Translations under genes and position numbers: made by a program
In this document: positions 42,928 to 51,578 of the stretch, piece by piece
Layout: each line of letters starts with the position of its first letter
Position numbering within the stretch: the stretch's first letter is position 1
Source: an uncultured Dorea sp.
Lineage (GTDB): Bacteria; Bacillota; Clostridia; Lachnospirales; Lachnospiraceae
Direction of reading: 5' to 3'
NCBI GenBank assembly: GCA_910584575.1
Contig: CAJUBG010000020.1
Location: forward strand, 1-59,999
DNA: 59,999 nucleotides
Notes under the pieces: generated by a model
The model's database searches: none
Seen by the model: only the letters and a program-made list of their open reading frames with translations
What the model was told of the DNA's origin: nothing

Positions 42928-45067
42928 TGTAACAGTTTTCCATCTCCGAAAGCACCGTATCTGCAACCATGCCATCCTGCATAAACGGCACGCTCAATCC
43001 CTCTATGATCTGTATCAACTGGTTTACCTCCTCCCTCGGCGGATACGTTACATCAATTCTCACATCTTCCCCTGTCTCAGGATTGCGGGCGCTGGTACTG
43101 CCGCATAAATTCTGTGCCTCAGTAGTTTCCACATATTCCGCCAGATAGTCAAGCGCGCTCTTAAGCACCGGAAAACCGTCAGAATTGTCGCCCTTCTGGA
43201 CAGCTTCGTCAAAGAGACATTCAACAAATTCCGCCGCCAACTCCTGCTGTTTGGAGGATGCGTTGATACCTGCAATGACCTGGGGTATATAGAATTGCTT
43301 CAGGCTCTCTGGCGTCTTTGCGCTGTCCCTTGCCAATGTATAGGGAACCATGGTTGATATCAGGCCGTCAATCTCCTCAATCATCACAGGATCATTCCTT
43401 AACGCCAACCCTGAGCTGAACCGAGTGTTCATCTTACTCCAGATTTCTGATGAAAATTCTTCTTCGATTACCCTTGTGTTCTGTACCTCGCACAGCTTCA
43501 TCCAGTCCTCCAGAAACCGTGCAAGCTTTTCTTCGTCCAAACCGCCCTGCTCATTCAAAAGCTCTGGGTAAAACGTATTGAATAAGGTCATTCCTGCAAG
43601 CTCGTGGGTCGTGGTTCCAAACAGTCTCTCCGTGGGATTCTGCTCCAGATATGTGTGGAGGGCATCCGGATTCTGGCAGGCGTTTACCTTGGCCTCCTCC
43701 CCGAAGATAACCGGCAGGCTGACTCTTGCCGGAATCGCATAGGTCTTCCCTGAAAGAGAGACTGCATTTCCCACCACATTCATCAATACGCCTTTCTCGG
43801 ACAAACGCTCTGCCAAATCCGTCAAATCTGTCAGAATTCCTTTTTCCATATAGGACGCCGCCGGAAGTCCGTCCAGAATCAAAACATCCGCGCCGCTGCC
43901 GCTAAGCAGCTCGGTATTCAGCGTGCGGATGGCTTCGGAAGCCGGCGTCTCCCCGCTTCCTGAGGCAGTATGGTAATCTACCTTAACCTCCGGATGCATG
44001 TTCTGGAATGTGTAAATCGCCTGGGAAACCGTCTGGTTTTCTTTCAGGCCGTAGACGCTTAAGGTTTCGTCCCTGACAGCCTTCACATTTTCGTCATACC
44101 GATAGCACATCAGCCTCTCGCCGCCTTCGGCAATGCTGTAAAGCCCATAGAACTCATTGTCATTTCCCCATAGAAAGTTTATCATATACGCTGAATCCAT
44201 ACTCATCAGTACGCCGGTTCCGTCCATTACCGTCTCCACAATACTTCCCTGCTCGGTAACCCGCTGTATGCCTTTGGAATTCACCAGATACCAGATTCCT
44301 GCCTCACCTGGAACCAGCATTGCCTCCACAAGCTCTTGCTTAACCTCCACGCTCTCTGTTTTTTCCTGATTATCCTGATTGTAGAATTCAATACTCTGTC
44401 TGTCTTTTCCGAATATTGCAATACGCTCGTCGGATACTGCCATCACATTCTGGTGGTCTGACACGATTGGGAGGATCTCCGATATCTCGCCAATCTTCTT
44501 ATCACCCTGGTAGAATTTCACCATGCCATTCATATCCACAAGCACCATGGTGCCGTTTTCCAACACCGCCATATCCACAAGCAAATCCGTCCAACCCTCC
44601 TCGTTTACCTCAAGGCAAGGCGCGGGAGTACAGTCAAGCGCAGTCCCGTCTCCTGCGTCTTTTAAAATGTGCTGCCCGTAGGAGACGTCGTCTGAGGCGG
44701 GAATTGCCATCCCGTATATATTGCCGTCTTTTCCGGAATAGATGTGATCGATTGGAAGCCCAAGCCGGTCCCGCGCGTCCGTCATCCAGGGTATATCACC
44801 GGAATCCGTCCACGTTTCGTTCTGGTAAATGTAGCTGTGATAGCCGTTTTCATTTCTGGTATAGAGTTCCAATCCGTTTTCCTGTTTTTGGATTCCTACG
44901 GCTTCTCCCGCCCCCTCCGGCAGAGTGATTTCCTGTTCTACATAGCGTCCCTTTGCGGCAGCGTCCTTGTCTTTTCCGCCATCCTCCCCCTGCCTCCCGC
45001 AGCCGCTAAAAAGCCCTGCCGCAAGCGTTAAAGCCATGAGAAGGCTGCATATTTTCTTCATTTTCAT
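42857..45067 (-). CDS. extracellular solute-binding lipoprotein with N-terminal propeller-like region
   Basis: A 736-residue lipoprotein. The signal peptide ends in a lipobox LFSGC (Cys23). The first half (about 60-330) is repetitive in style, with short beta-like segments such as WTDSGDIPWM, DMNGMVKFYQGDKKIGEI and GIQRVTEQG, suggesting a beta-propeller. The second half (about 340-736) is a family 1 type sugar-binding protein (TFQNMHPEVKVDYHT, ADVLILDGLPAASYM). Fusion of the two is unusual for ABC binding proteins. ATG 45067 has AAGGAG 8 nt upstream. First gene of the operon and divergent from a two-component system. Confidence 0.85.
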   Translation of the reverse strand: MKMKKICSLLMALTLAAGLFSGCGRQGEDGGKDKDAAAKGRYVEQEITLPEGAGEAVGIQKQENGLELYTRNENGYHSYIYQNETWTDSGDIPWMTDARDRLGLPIDHIYSGKDGNIYGMAIPASDDVSYGQHILKDAGDGTALDCTPAPCLEVNEEGWTDLLVDMAVLENGTMVLVDMNGMVKFYQGDKKIGEISEILPIVSDHQNVMAVSDERIAIFGKDRQSIEFYNQDNQEKTESVEVKQELVEAMLVPGEAGIWYLVNSKGIQRVTEQGSIVETVMDGTGVLMSMDSAYMINFLWGNDNEFYGLYSIAEGGERLMCYRYDENVKAVRDETLSVYGLKENQTVSQAIYTFQNMHPEVKVDYHTASGSGETPASEAIRTLNTELLSGSGADVLILDGLPAASYMEKGILTDLTDLAERLSEKGVLMNVVGNAVSLSGKTYAIPARVSLPVIFGEEAKVNACQNPDALHTYLEQNPTERLFGTTTHELAGMTLFNTFYPELLNEQGGLDEEKLARFLEDWMKLCEVQNTRVIEEEFSSEIWSKMNTRFSSGLALRNDPVMIEEIDGLISTMVPYTLARDSAKTPESLKQFYIPQVIAGINASSKQQELAAEFVECLFDEAVQKGDNSDGFPVLKSALDYLAEYVETTEAQNLCGSTSARNPETGEDVRIDVTYPPREEVNQLIQIIEGLSVPFMQDGMVADTVLSEMENCYSGKQSAQETAKAICQKVDTYLAE

Positions 45068-45109
45068 AAGCATTACTCCTTACTCTTGTTTCTCTATTAT
45101 CATACCAGT

Positions 45110-45179
45110 GAAATCTCAGAAAATCTTTGAGAACCTTAGAAAAATCTTAAAGATTTTTTTGAGATTTCCGTGGTATAAT
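45110..45179. promoter_or_regulatory. divergent promoters with mirrored TGAGATTTC operators
   Basis: On the plus strand TGAGATTTC (45160-45168) precedes TGG-TATAAT (45174-45179). On the minus strand the same TGAGATTTC (45118-45110) precedes TGG-TATGAT. The two boxes are mirror images. Between them lies a perfect palindrome AAAAATCTT-A-AAGATTTTT (45140-45158) and a further ATCTTTGAGA. These are good candidates for binding by the adjacent OmpR-type regulator. Confidence 0.65.
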
Positions 45180-45214
45180 CTAAGAAATTATATTTATAGA
45201 AAGGATTTTCGATC

Positions 45215-45910
45215 ATGCGGATTTTGATAATTGAAGACGACGAACAGCTCTGTGAGACTTTAAAATTACAGTTCGAGCATCATGGAATAGAATCAGACTG
45301 TGTCCATAGCGGACTCGACGCGCTTTACTATGTCATGCAGTCAGTCTATGACCTGATTATTTTAGACCGGATGCTGCCTGGCATGGATGGAATCGCTCTG
45401 CTCAAGATTATCCGTGAAAACAATATCCATACCCCGATTATTCTGGCTACGGCTGTGGATTCCGTTGAAGAACGGATTGCAGGGCTGGACAACGGGGCGG
45501 ATGATTATCTTGTGAAGCCTTATGATATCGGGGAGCTCCTTGCCAGAATCCGCGCGCTGTGCCGCCGCCCTGATACTCTTGAGGCTTCGGGGACATTATT
45601 AAGTTATGAAGACTTGGAATTTTCTCCCGCTAACCTTGAGCTTTCCCGCAAAGGAATCTCCTCCCCTGACGCGAAACTCCGTCTCTCCCGCAGAGAAGCG
45701 GTTCTATTGGAATATTTCCTCCTGCACCCCAATCAGACATTGGCGCGCCAGCTTATCTACACGCGGGTCTGGGGGCCTGACGGCGAGGTGGAGGACGGAA
45801 ATCTGGATACCTACATCTATTATCTGCGCAAACATCTGCGTACCCTTAAAAGCCGTGTGCGCATCCAGACCATTCATGGAATCGGTTACAGACTGGAGGC
45901 AGGAGAATGA
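45215..45910 (+). CDS. two-component response regulator, OmpR family
   Basis: A 231-residue regulator. The receiver has acidic pocket EDD (8-10), phospho-acceptor Asp51 (ILDRMLPGMDG) and Lys101 (LVKPYD). The C-terminal winged helix includes LSRREAVLLEYFLLHPNQ and the recognition and wing segment DTYIYYLRKHL to IQTIHGIGYRL. GAAAGGA precedes the start. The stop overlaps the start of the kinase gene by 4 nt. It probably controls the divergent ABC operon through the mirrored boxes upstream. Confidence 0.95.
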   Translation: MRILIIEDDEQLCETLKLQFEHHGIESDCVHSGLDALYYVMQSVYDLIILDRMLPGMDGIALLKIIRENNIHTPIILATAVDSVEERIAGLDNGADDYLVKPYDIGELLARIRALCRRPDTLEASGTLLSYEDLEFSPANLELSRKGISSPDAKLRLSRREAVLLEYFLLHPNQTLARQLIYTRVWGPDGEVEDGNLDTYIYYLRKHLRTLKSRVRIQTIHGIGYRLEAGE

Positions 45911-47208
45911 TACAAAAACTGCGCCGTCATCTGACCCTCCTTTTTGCCGTTCCAACCAGTTTAATCTTATCACTAATCCTATGTATTCTATTCCTGTGGC
46001 AGTCCTCTCTGGCCAGAAACGAGCAGGCCGTGACCCTCCAGAATCAGATTTTGAACCTGACATACCAGCTTGAGGGGGCGTATTTCTTCTCTGACGACTG
46101 GCTTGCAAGCTTAGAGCACGACCACCGCCTGATTATCCACATTGAAGAAAATAACATCCCCCTGTTCTTCTCTGGCTCATGGGAGCCCCGTACCAAACGC
46201 AGCGTCTTGATTGAGCTGGCAAAAGAGCAGGCGCGAAAAGAACACATTGATACCTCCATGCGCCCCTATTCCTCGGCCATGCAGAAGTCCTCTATCTTCA
46301 CTTTGCAGGGCAAGAACCATGATACCTACCAGGGAACCGTGGTCATTCTTGCGACAGAAGACGGATTTCGCTCTCTGACAGTGCTTTCAGACATCACCGA
46401 GTTGAAACGCCAAGAGCCTTTGCGCCTTATGTTCTTCCTGGTGGTGGATATACTTGGAATTCTGGCTCTTTTTCTGGTCAGCCGTTTCGTCTCTTTCAAA
46501 GCCTCGGCGCCGGTTGCCGAATATCACAGGAAACAGACGGATTTTATTGCCGCCGCCTCACACGAGCTTCGTTCTCCTCTGTCCGTGATACAGAACTGCG
46601 CGACCACCAGCCTGTCCATGCCTGAGCAGGCAGAGAAAATGAACCGAATCATCCTAAGCGAATGCAACCGTTCCGGAAAGCTGATTAAAAATCTCCTCTG
46701 GCTGACTGCCGCCGACACAGGCAGAACACCGCCAAAAATGGAAGCTGTGGAAATCGACCTTTTGCTGCTTCGCCTGTTTGAAGCCTATGAGCCGCTGTGC
46801 AATGCCAAAAACATCCGGCTTAGGCTTTTACTGCCGGAGGATATGCTTCCCTGTATCGCCAGTAATGCAGCGTGTATCCAGCAGCTATTTTCTATATTCC
46901 TTGACAATGCTATCGCGTATGGATGCCAGAAAAATGCTGTTATTGAGCTTCAAGCCGAGATAATCGGAAAAAAACTGGCAGTTTCCGTATCAGACCATGG
47001 CTCTGGGATACCGGAGGAAAAGAAGGCCGTTATCTTTGACCGCTTCTACCGAAGCGATACGTCGCGGAGGGAAAAAGAACATTTTGGACTGGGGTTATCC
47101 ATTGCACAGACTTTGGCAGAGCAGTTGGGCGTAAGGATTGAAGTCCTGGATACCAAAGGCGGGGGCTGCACCTTTCGAGTGAGATTCTCGATATTAACCA
47201 GTGGTTAA
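45907..47208 (+). CDS. sensor histidine kinase
   Basis: A 433-residue membrane kinase with helices at about 12-32 and 172-194 around an extracellular sensor of about 140 residues. The H-box is FIAAASHELRSPLSVIQNC (His219). The ATPase boxes are FSIFLDNAIAY (N), VSDHGSGIPEEK (G1) and HFGLGLSIAQTLAEQ (G2). It is translationally coupled to the regulator. It may sense the substrate or product of the divergent transport operon. Confidence 0.94.
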   Translation: MIQKLRRHLTLLFAVPTSLILSLILCILFLWQSSLARNEQAVTLQNQILNLTYQLEGAYFFSDDWLASLEHDHRLIIHIEENNIPLFFSGSWEPRTKRSVLIELAKEQARKEHIDTSMRPYSSAMQKSSIFTLQGKNHDTYQGTVVILATEDGFRSLTVLSDITELKRQEPLRLMFFLVVDILGILALFLVSRFVSFKASAPVAEYHRKQTDFIAAASHELRSPLSVIQNCATTSLSMPEQAEKMNRIILSECNRSGKLIKNLLWLTAADTGRTPPKMEAVEIDLLLLRLFEAYEPLCNAKNIRLRLLLPEDMLPCIASNAACIQQLFSIFLDNAIAYGCQKNAVIELQAEIIGKKLAVSVSDHGSGIPEEKKAVIFDRFYRSDTSRREKEHFGLGLSIAQTLAEQLGVRIEVLDTKGGGCTFRVRFSILTSG

Positions 47209-47302
47209 TTTAGCAGAGAAAAACTATACAACGCCTCAATGGTGCTTGCTGTCTCAGACTGCTATAATAACAATAGAAATAAGACATAGGAGGATAAATT
47301 CC

Positions 47303-48349
47303 ATGAAAATCAACGAAATCATCCGAAAAAAGCGGTTGGAAAAAGGCTACACCCAAGAGCAGATGGCTTCTTTCCTGGGCGTCTCCGCGCCGGCAGTCAA
47401 CAAGTGGGAAAAGGCAAGCTCTTACCCTGATATCACCCTGCTTCCCGCGCTGGCAAGGCTGCTTGACACTGACCTCAATACTCTCCTGTCCTTTCAGGAC
47501 GAGCTCACCAAAGAAGAAATCGGACATTTTATGAACGAACTGGCTTTTGCTGCCGCGGAAAAAGGCATTGACCACGCATTCCATATTGCCCTTGAAAAAC
47601 TCCATGAGTATCCCTCCTGCGATATCTTACTCCTTAACACGGCTCTGACCCTGGAGGGGCTTATACTCACCCACACAGGCAGCGCCAAAGACAGCCCCTA
47701 TATGGATACCATAGAAGAATTATACGCGCGGGTTTCCAAAAGCAGTAATCCGGAGGTTGGCAATCAAGGGAAAGCTATGCTAATCTCAAAACACATCGGA
47801 CGAAAAGAGTTTGACGCCGCCGAACAATTACTGAACGAGCTGCCTGAAGCGGCAACATTTGACAAGAAGCAGCTAAGCGCCACCCTCTATCTGGCGCAGG
47901 AGGAATGGGGAAAAGCCGCAAGCCTGACAGAGCAGAAGGTATTGTCTGAAATCAGCGCCGTCCAGTCCTCTCTGTACACTCTGGCAGAAATCGCAGTAAA
48001 CGAGAACCATATCGAAGACGCCGAATACCTGACGGATATCGCCAGACAGATTACAAAACTGTTTGACTTGTGGGAATGTAGCACGTATATTGCAGATTTC
48101 CTTCTTGCAGCAGCAAAAAAAGACACCGAAAGGTGCCTCCATGCCCTGCGCCAAATGCTGCCCGCCCTTAACAAAGAATGGAAGCCAGGGGACTCCCCCT
48201 TGTACCGCCATCTTTCTCTGAGGAAGACGGATAGCGGACAGATGTTTCAAAGCGCAATCGTGGCTGACCTGGAAAATCCGGAAAATCACGCATATGATTT
48301 TCTGCGTGACAATCCGGATGTAAAGAAGCTACTTGGAAAATACAGATAA
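47303..48349 (+). CDS. XRE family regulator with TPR-like C-terminal region
   Basis: A 348-residue protein. Residues 1-65 form a Cro/CI-type helix-turn-helix (IIRKKRLEKGYTQEQMASFL, GVSAPAVNKWEKASSYPDI). The rest is alpha-helical and repeat-like (AAEQLLNELPEAATF, YLAQEEWGKAASL), resembling the TPR part of peptide- or stress-responsive regulators. AGGAGG lies 9 nt before ATG 47303; the frame opens at 47201, overlapping the kinase gene. It ends overlapping the convergent nitroreductase by 21 nt. Confidence 0.88.
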   Translation: MKINEIIRKKRLEKGYTQEQMASFLGVSAPAVNKWEKASSYPDITLLPALARLLDTDLNTLLSFQDELTKEEIGHFMNELAFAAAEKGIDHAFHIALEKLHEYPSCDILLLNTALTLEGLILTHTGSAKDSPYMDTIEELYARVSKSSNPEVGNQGKAMLISKHIGRKEFDAAEQLLNELPEAATFDKKQLSATLYLAQEEWGKAASLTEQKVLSEISAVQSSLYTLAEIAVNENHIEDAEYLTDIARQITKLFDLWECSTYIADFLLAAAKKDTERCLHALRQMLPALNKEWKPGDSPLYRHLSLRKTDSGQMFQSAIVADLENPENHAYDFLRDNPDVKKLLGKYR

Positions 48350-49069
48350 GAATTCCTTTAGATATTCCTCCATAGAACGGTTCATCTCATTAGCAAAATC
48401 TGACTCATACTTTCTTTTCCAGAAAGTCTCCATCCACTCGTCATAGCTCTTGCCTCCCGTTCTTCCGTCAAACATGGACCGAATCTCCTGGCCGTTCTTA
48501 TCCTGATAGACGTTCTCACAGACAATGTCAGAAAGACGAAATCTCTCAGGCTTTTTCCTCTCCCTCTGCTGGTCTGTCGGATGCCCGAAGACCAGCATAC
48601 ACGCCGGATATACGTAGGAGGGAAGCCCCAAAAGCTCTTTCATGTCTTCGGCATTTTCCATCACGTCTCCGATGTAACATGAGCCAATCCCCAGGCTGTC
48701 GGCGGCTGTCACGGCATTCTGGGCGGCAATCACGGCATCCTCACATGCCAGCAAAAGGTCTCCCGCGCCGGGCTTTCGAGGCTCTAAGCCTGCCTCCATG
48801 TAGAAGGAAAGCCATTTCCGGCAGTCGGCACAGAACACAAGCACCAGCTTCGCCTTCCCGATAAACGCCTGGTGGTCGCAGAGGTCTGCAAGCCTTTCCT
48901 TCTTTTCCTGGTCCGTAATATCAAGAATCGTATATAAAAGCTGGCATCCGGCAGTCGGCGCCTGCAGGGCGGCATTTAAAATCGTTTCTTTATCTTCTCT
49001 GGAAATATCCTCGTCCGTATATACACGCATGGATTTTCTTGCGTGCAGAGCTTCTATGATATTGTTCAT
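48329..49069 (-). CDS. nitroreductase family protein (FMN-dependent)
   Basis: A 246-residue flavoprotein. Family features are the opening ALHARKSMRVYTDEDI (Arg contacts to FMN phosphate), AALQAPTAGCQLLYTI, and the later QNAVTAADSLGIGSCYIGDV. A C-terminal extension (about 190-246) with YDEWMETFWKRKYES is rich in Lys/Glu. Probable NAD(P)H oxidoreductase; the substrate is not predictable. Monocistronic, 13 bp downstream of proC on the same strand, so it may share that transcript. Confidence 0.88.
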   Translation of the reverse strand: MNNIIEALHARKSMRVYTDEDISREDKETILNAALQAPTAGCQLLYTILDITDQEKKERLADLCDHQAFIGKAKLVLVFCADCRKWLSFYMEAGLEPRKPGAGDLLLACEDAVIAAQNAVTAADSLGIGSCYIGDVMENAEDMKELLGLPSYVYPACMLVFGHPTDQQRERKKPERFRLSDIVCENVYQDKNGQEIRSMFDGRTGGKSYDEWMETFWKRKYESDFANEMNRSMEEYLKEFLSVFSK

Positions 49070-49082
49070 TGCGTCCCTCCAA

Positions 49083-49877
49083 TTACATATTTCTGGACAT
49101 TTCTTCGCAGACCTTCATTGCCTCAAAGACCGCGCTTCTAAAGCCAAGCTCCTCCAATACGCGGACTGCCTCAATCGTTGTCCCTGCCGGTGAGCATACC
49201 ATATCCTTTAATTCACCGGGATGCTTTCCTGTTTCCAGCACCATCTTCGCGCTTCCGAGAACTGCCTGGGCGGCAAACTGATAAGCCTGCGCTCTTGGCA
49301 TCCCGCCGGAAACTGCCGCGTCTGCCATAGCTTCAATCAGCATAAACACATACGCCGGCGAGCTTCCGCTTACGGAAACCACCGTGTCCATCAGACGCTC
49401 AGGAACAATCTCCACACGGCTGAAGCTCTCTAAAAGGGTGCGCACATATGCCGTCTCCTCCTGTGTCATATGCTCGTTGGGGCATGCCGCCGTCATGCCT
49501 TCTCCCACCATTGCCGGCGTGTTCGGCATGGTGCGCACAAGCTTTACCTCCTTGCCAAACTGCTCTGCAAGCCATGCGAGAGTCTTGCCTGGCGCAATGG
49601 TGATTACAATCTGGTTGTCGCGGATATCGCCGCGAATCTCATGGATTACGTCTGCATAGAACTGGGGCTTCACGGATAATACGATTACCTCCGCCTTCTC
49701 AACCACCTCTTTGTTGCTGTCGGTTACGTGGATGCCGAATTGAGACTTTGCCCTCTCTCTGCCTGGCGCGAATAAATCAGCGCCAATAATATCCTCTGCC
49801 TTGATAATCTGCTTCTTAATAATTCCCCCCATAATGGCTGACGCCATGTTTCCGGTTCCGATAAATCCTAATTTCAT
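49083..49877 (-). CDS. proC: pyrroline-5-carboxylate reductase
   Basis: A 264-residue enzyme making proline from pyrroline-5-carboxylate with NAD(P)H. The nucleotide-binding start is KLGFIGTGNMASAIMGGI. The family C-terminal signature VSGSSPAYVFMLIEAMADAA and GGMPRAQAYQFAAQAVLGSA is present. ATG 49877 has GGAAGGTG 8 nt upstream; the GTG at 49886 is part of that site. Two palindromes overlap its likely promoter (49902-49931). An ornithine cyclodeaminase homologue lies just upstream, so both give routes to proline. Confidence 0.95.
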   Translation of the reverse strand: MKLGFIGTGNMASAIMGGIIKKQIIKAEDIIGADLFAPGRERAKSQFGIHVTDSNKEVVEKAEVIVLSVKPQFYADVIHEIRGDIRDNQIVITIAPGKTLAWLAEQFGKEVKLVRTMPNTPAMVGEGMTAACPNEHMTQEETAYVRTLLESFSRVEIVPERLMDTVVSVSGSSPAYVFMLIEAMADAAVSGGMPRAQAYQFAAQAVLGSAKMVLETGKHPGELKDMVCSPAGTTIEAVRVLEELGFRSAVFEAMKVCEEMSRNM

Positions 49878-49901
49878 GTGAAACACCTTCCTTATTTTAT
49901 T

Positions 49902-49931
49902 TTTGTATACAAATTATTATTTTGTATACAA
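49902..49931 (-). promoter_or_regulatory. twin TTGTATACAA palindromes over the proC promoter
   Basis: TTTGTATACAAA (49902-49913) and TTTGTATACAA (49921-49931) have centres 19 bp apart. On the minus strand the first supplies a TTGTAT -35 and the second a TATACA -10, about 16 bp apart. A dimeric repressor bound there would block proC. The protein is not identified; GntR-type factors often use such sites. Confidence 0.55.
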
Positions 49932-49981
49932 TTATCCTTACACTGACTATAACACGGTATTAGCCTTAAGTCAACCTGTTT

Positions 49982-50971
49982 CTAACAATTCCACACTGTC
50001 CCGATTCCGGCTTTGACCGCTTTGTCGTAGATTTCCCTTGCCGCCACCAAATCCTGGACTGCAACGCCCACGGATTTAAACACAATAATCTCCTCGTCGT
50101 TTTCACGCCCCGTTATTTCACCCCTGAGCACATTTCCCAAATCTCCGGTAAAATCCTCCTTCGTAATCGTCCCGTCCTCCAATGGAATCAAAATATCTCC
50201 TGCCTCTGACAACACCGCCTCCTTTGAATCAAAATAAATCTTGGAGGCCCGTGTCAGGACGACAGGGTCAATCTCCTGCATATGCGGCTGATACGAGCCG
50301 ATACAACTGACGGTTGCCCCCTTCTTTATCTTTGTTCCGTCGAACACCGGCTTCTCTGCCGGAGTCGCCGTGACGATTAAGTCGGCGCCCTCTACTGCCC
50401 TCTCAGGCGTCATGACCGGTATCAGCCTTGCGCCGTAATGCTTCATAGCCTCCTGCATCTGCTCTGTAAATGCTTTCGTCCGTTCATAGTGCAGGCCGCA
50501 TATCCGCACCTCCTCCAAATTACGGGCTTCTAACATTGCCTCAAGCTGAGCCGCCCCCTGGCCTCCTGTCCCAATCAGCGCGCCAAGCCTGCACTCCTTC
50601 TTTGCCAGAATATCAAAGGCTGCGCCGGACGCCGCGCCGGTGCGAAGCTGAGTCACATAGCCTCCGTCCATCATAGACTCCACAACGCCTGTCTTTCCAT
50701 CAATCAGCATGACCTGGGCGGACAATGCGGGCAAGCCCTGGTCAATGTTGTGAGGGAATACATTGACAATTTTAAGGGATGCAGTCTCCATATCTTCTAC
50801 GTAAGCCGGCATAAACAGAAAACAGCCCTCCTGGGCAGGCGCCTGGAGGTTGGTGCGAAGGGGAACATCGCATTTTCCCTCAACCAGTAACCGAAAGGCC
50901 CTCTTGTTCGCTTCTATGGCGTCCCTCATTGTAAATACTTTGCTGATATCCTCTCTTGACAACAGTAACAT
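49982..50971 (-). CDS. ornithine cyclodeaminase/mu-crystallin family protein
   Basis: A 329-residue NAD(P)-dependent enzyme. The family core includes VMLIDGKTGVVESMMDGGYV, TQLRTGAASGAAFDIL and the Rossmann motif ALIGTGGQGAAQLEAM. Possible reactions are ornithine to proline with loss of ammonia, or reduction of cyclic imino acids. The ribosome site GGAGGAGGAACC precedes ATG 50971; the 8 extra codons upstream are not supported. Proximity to proC suggests proline or ornithine metabolism. Confidence 0.9.
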   Translation of the reverse strand: MLLLSREDISKVFTMRDAIEANKRAFRLLVEGKCDVPLRTNLQAPAQEGCFLFMPAYVEDMETASLKIVNVFPHNIDQGLPALSAQVMLIDGKTGVVESMMDGGYVTQLRTGAASGAAFDILAKKECRLGALIGTGGQGAAQLEAMLEARNLEEVRICGLHYERTKAFTEQMQEAMKHYGARLIPVMTPERAVEGADLIVTATPAEKPVFDGTKIKKGATVSCIGSYQPHMQEIDPVVLTRASKIYFDSKEAVLSEAGDILIPLEDGTITKEDFTGDLGNVLRGEITGRENDEEIIVFKSVGVAVQDLVAAREIYDKAVKAGIGTVWNC

Positions 50972-51116
50972 GGTTCCTCCTCCTAAGTAATACACATGAT
51001 TTTCTAAGTAGGTTTACTATAACAAAAAAAGGATGTGCGGACAATAGCAATTAACAAAATCCGACTGTTATGTGTTATAATGAATTAAAAAATATAAAGG
51101 AGATTAGAAATTTGTT

Positions 51117-51536
51117 ATGATTGATATAAAAGACCGCAATTACTGCCCTACATTAGACGAAATAGGCGCTTATGTCCAAAACCCTGTATTTCTGAAATTT
51201 TGCTCAGAAATTATTGAAACCTACAAATGCACCCCTAAAATCGAATATAGCTGTTGCAGTATGGAGCCAGGCTGGAACATAAAGTTTAAGAAATCGGGAA
51301 AATCTCTTTGTACCATATATCCCAGAGAATCTTACTTTACCGCTATGATTGTCGTGGGTAAAAAAGAGAAGAATGCCGTTCTGGCAATCCTTCCGGAATG
51401 TGCTGAACGATTACAGGAGATTTATGACCAAACACACGAAGGAAATGGGCAAAAATGGCTGATGATTGACTTAGAAGACCTTGATTCTATATACCGCGAC
51501 GTTCTTCGCCTAATCAAAATCCGCAGCACACGCTAA
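51117..51536 (+). CDS. DUF3788 family protein
   Basis: A 139-residue small soluble protein. The KSLCTIYPRESYFTAMIVVG stretch followed by a KKEKNAV turn matches DUF3788 as I recall it. Function unknown. AAAGGAG is 14 nt before ATG 51117, a rather long spacing. A TATAAT (51076-51081) with TTAACA 19 bp upstream could be its promoter. It ends at a two-way terminator. Confidence 0.75.
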   Translation: MIDIKDRNYCPTLDEIGAYVQNPVFLKFCSEIIETYKCTPKIEYSCCSMEPGWNIKFKKSGKSLCTIYPRESYFTAMIVVGKKEKNAVLAILPECAERLQEIYDQTHEGNGQKWLMIDLEDLDSIYRDVLRLIKIRSTR

Positions 51537-51544
51537 AGCAAAAA

Positions 51545-51573
51545 GGGGCGTATCATATTCTGACAGCCCCTTT
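51545..51573. terminator. bidirectional terminator between DUF3788 and ThrE genes
   Basis: GGGGC (51545-51549) pairs with GCCCC (51566-51570), extended by A-rich and T-rich flanks (AAAAA before, TTTCTTATT after). It works for both convergent genes. Confidence 0.7.
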
Positions 51574-51578
51574 CTTAT

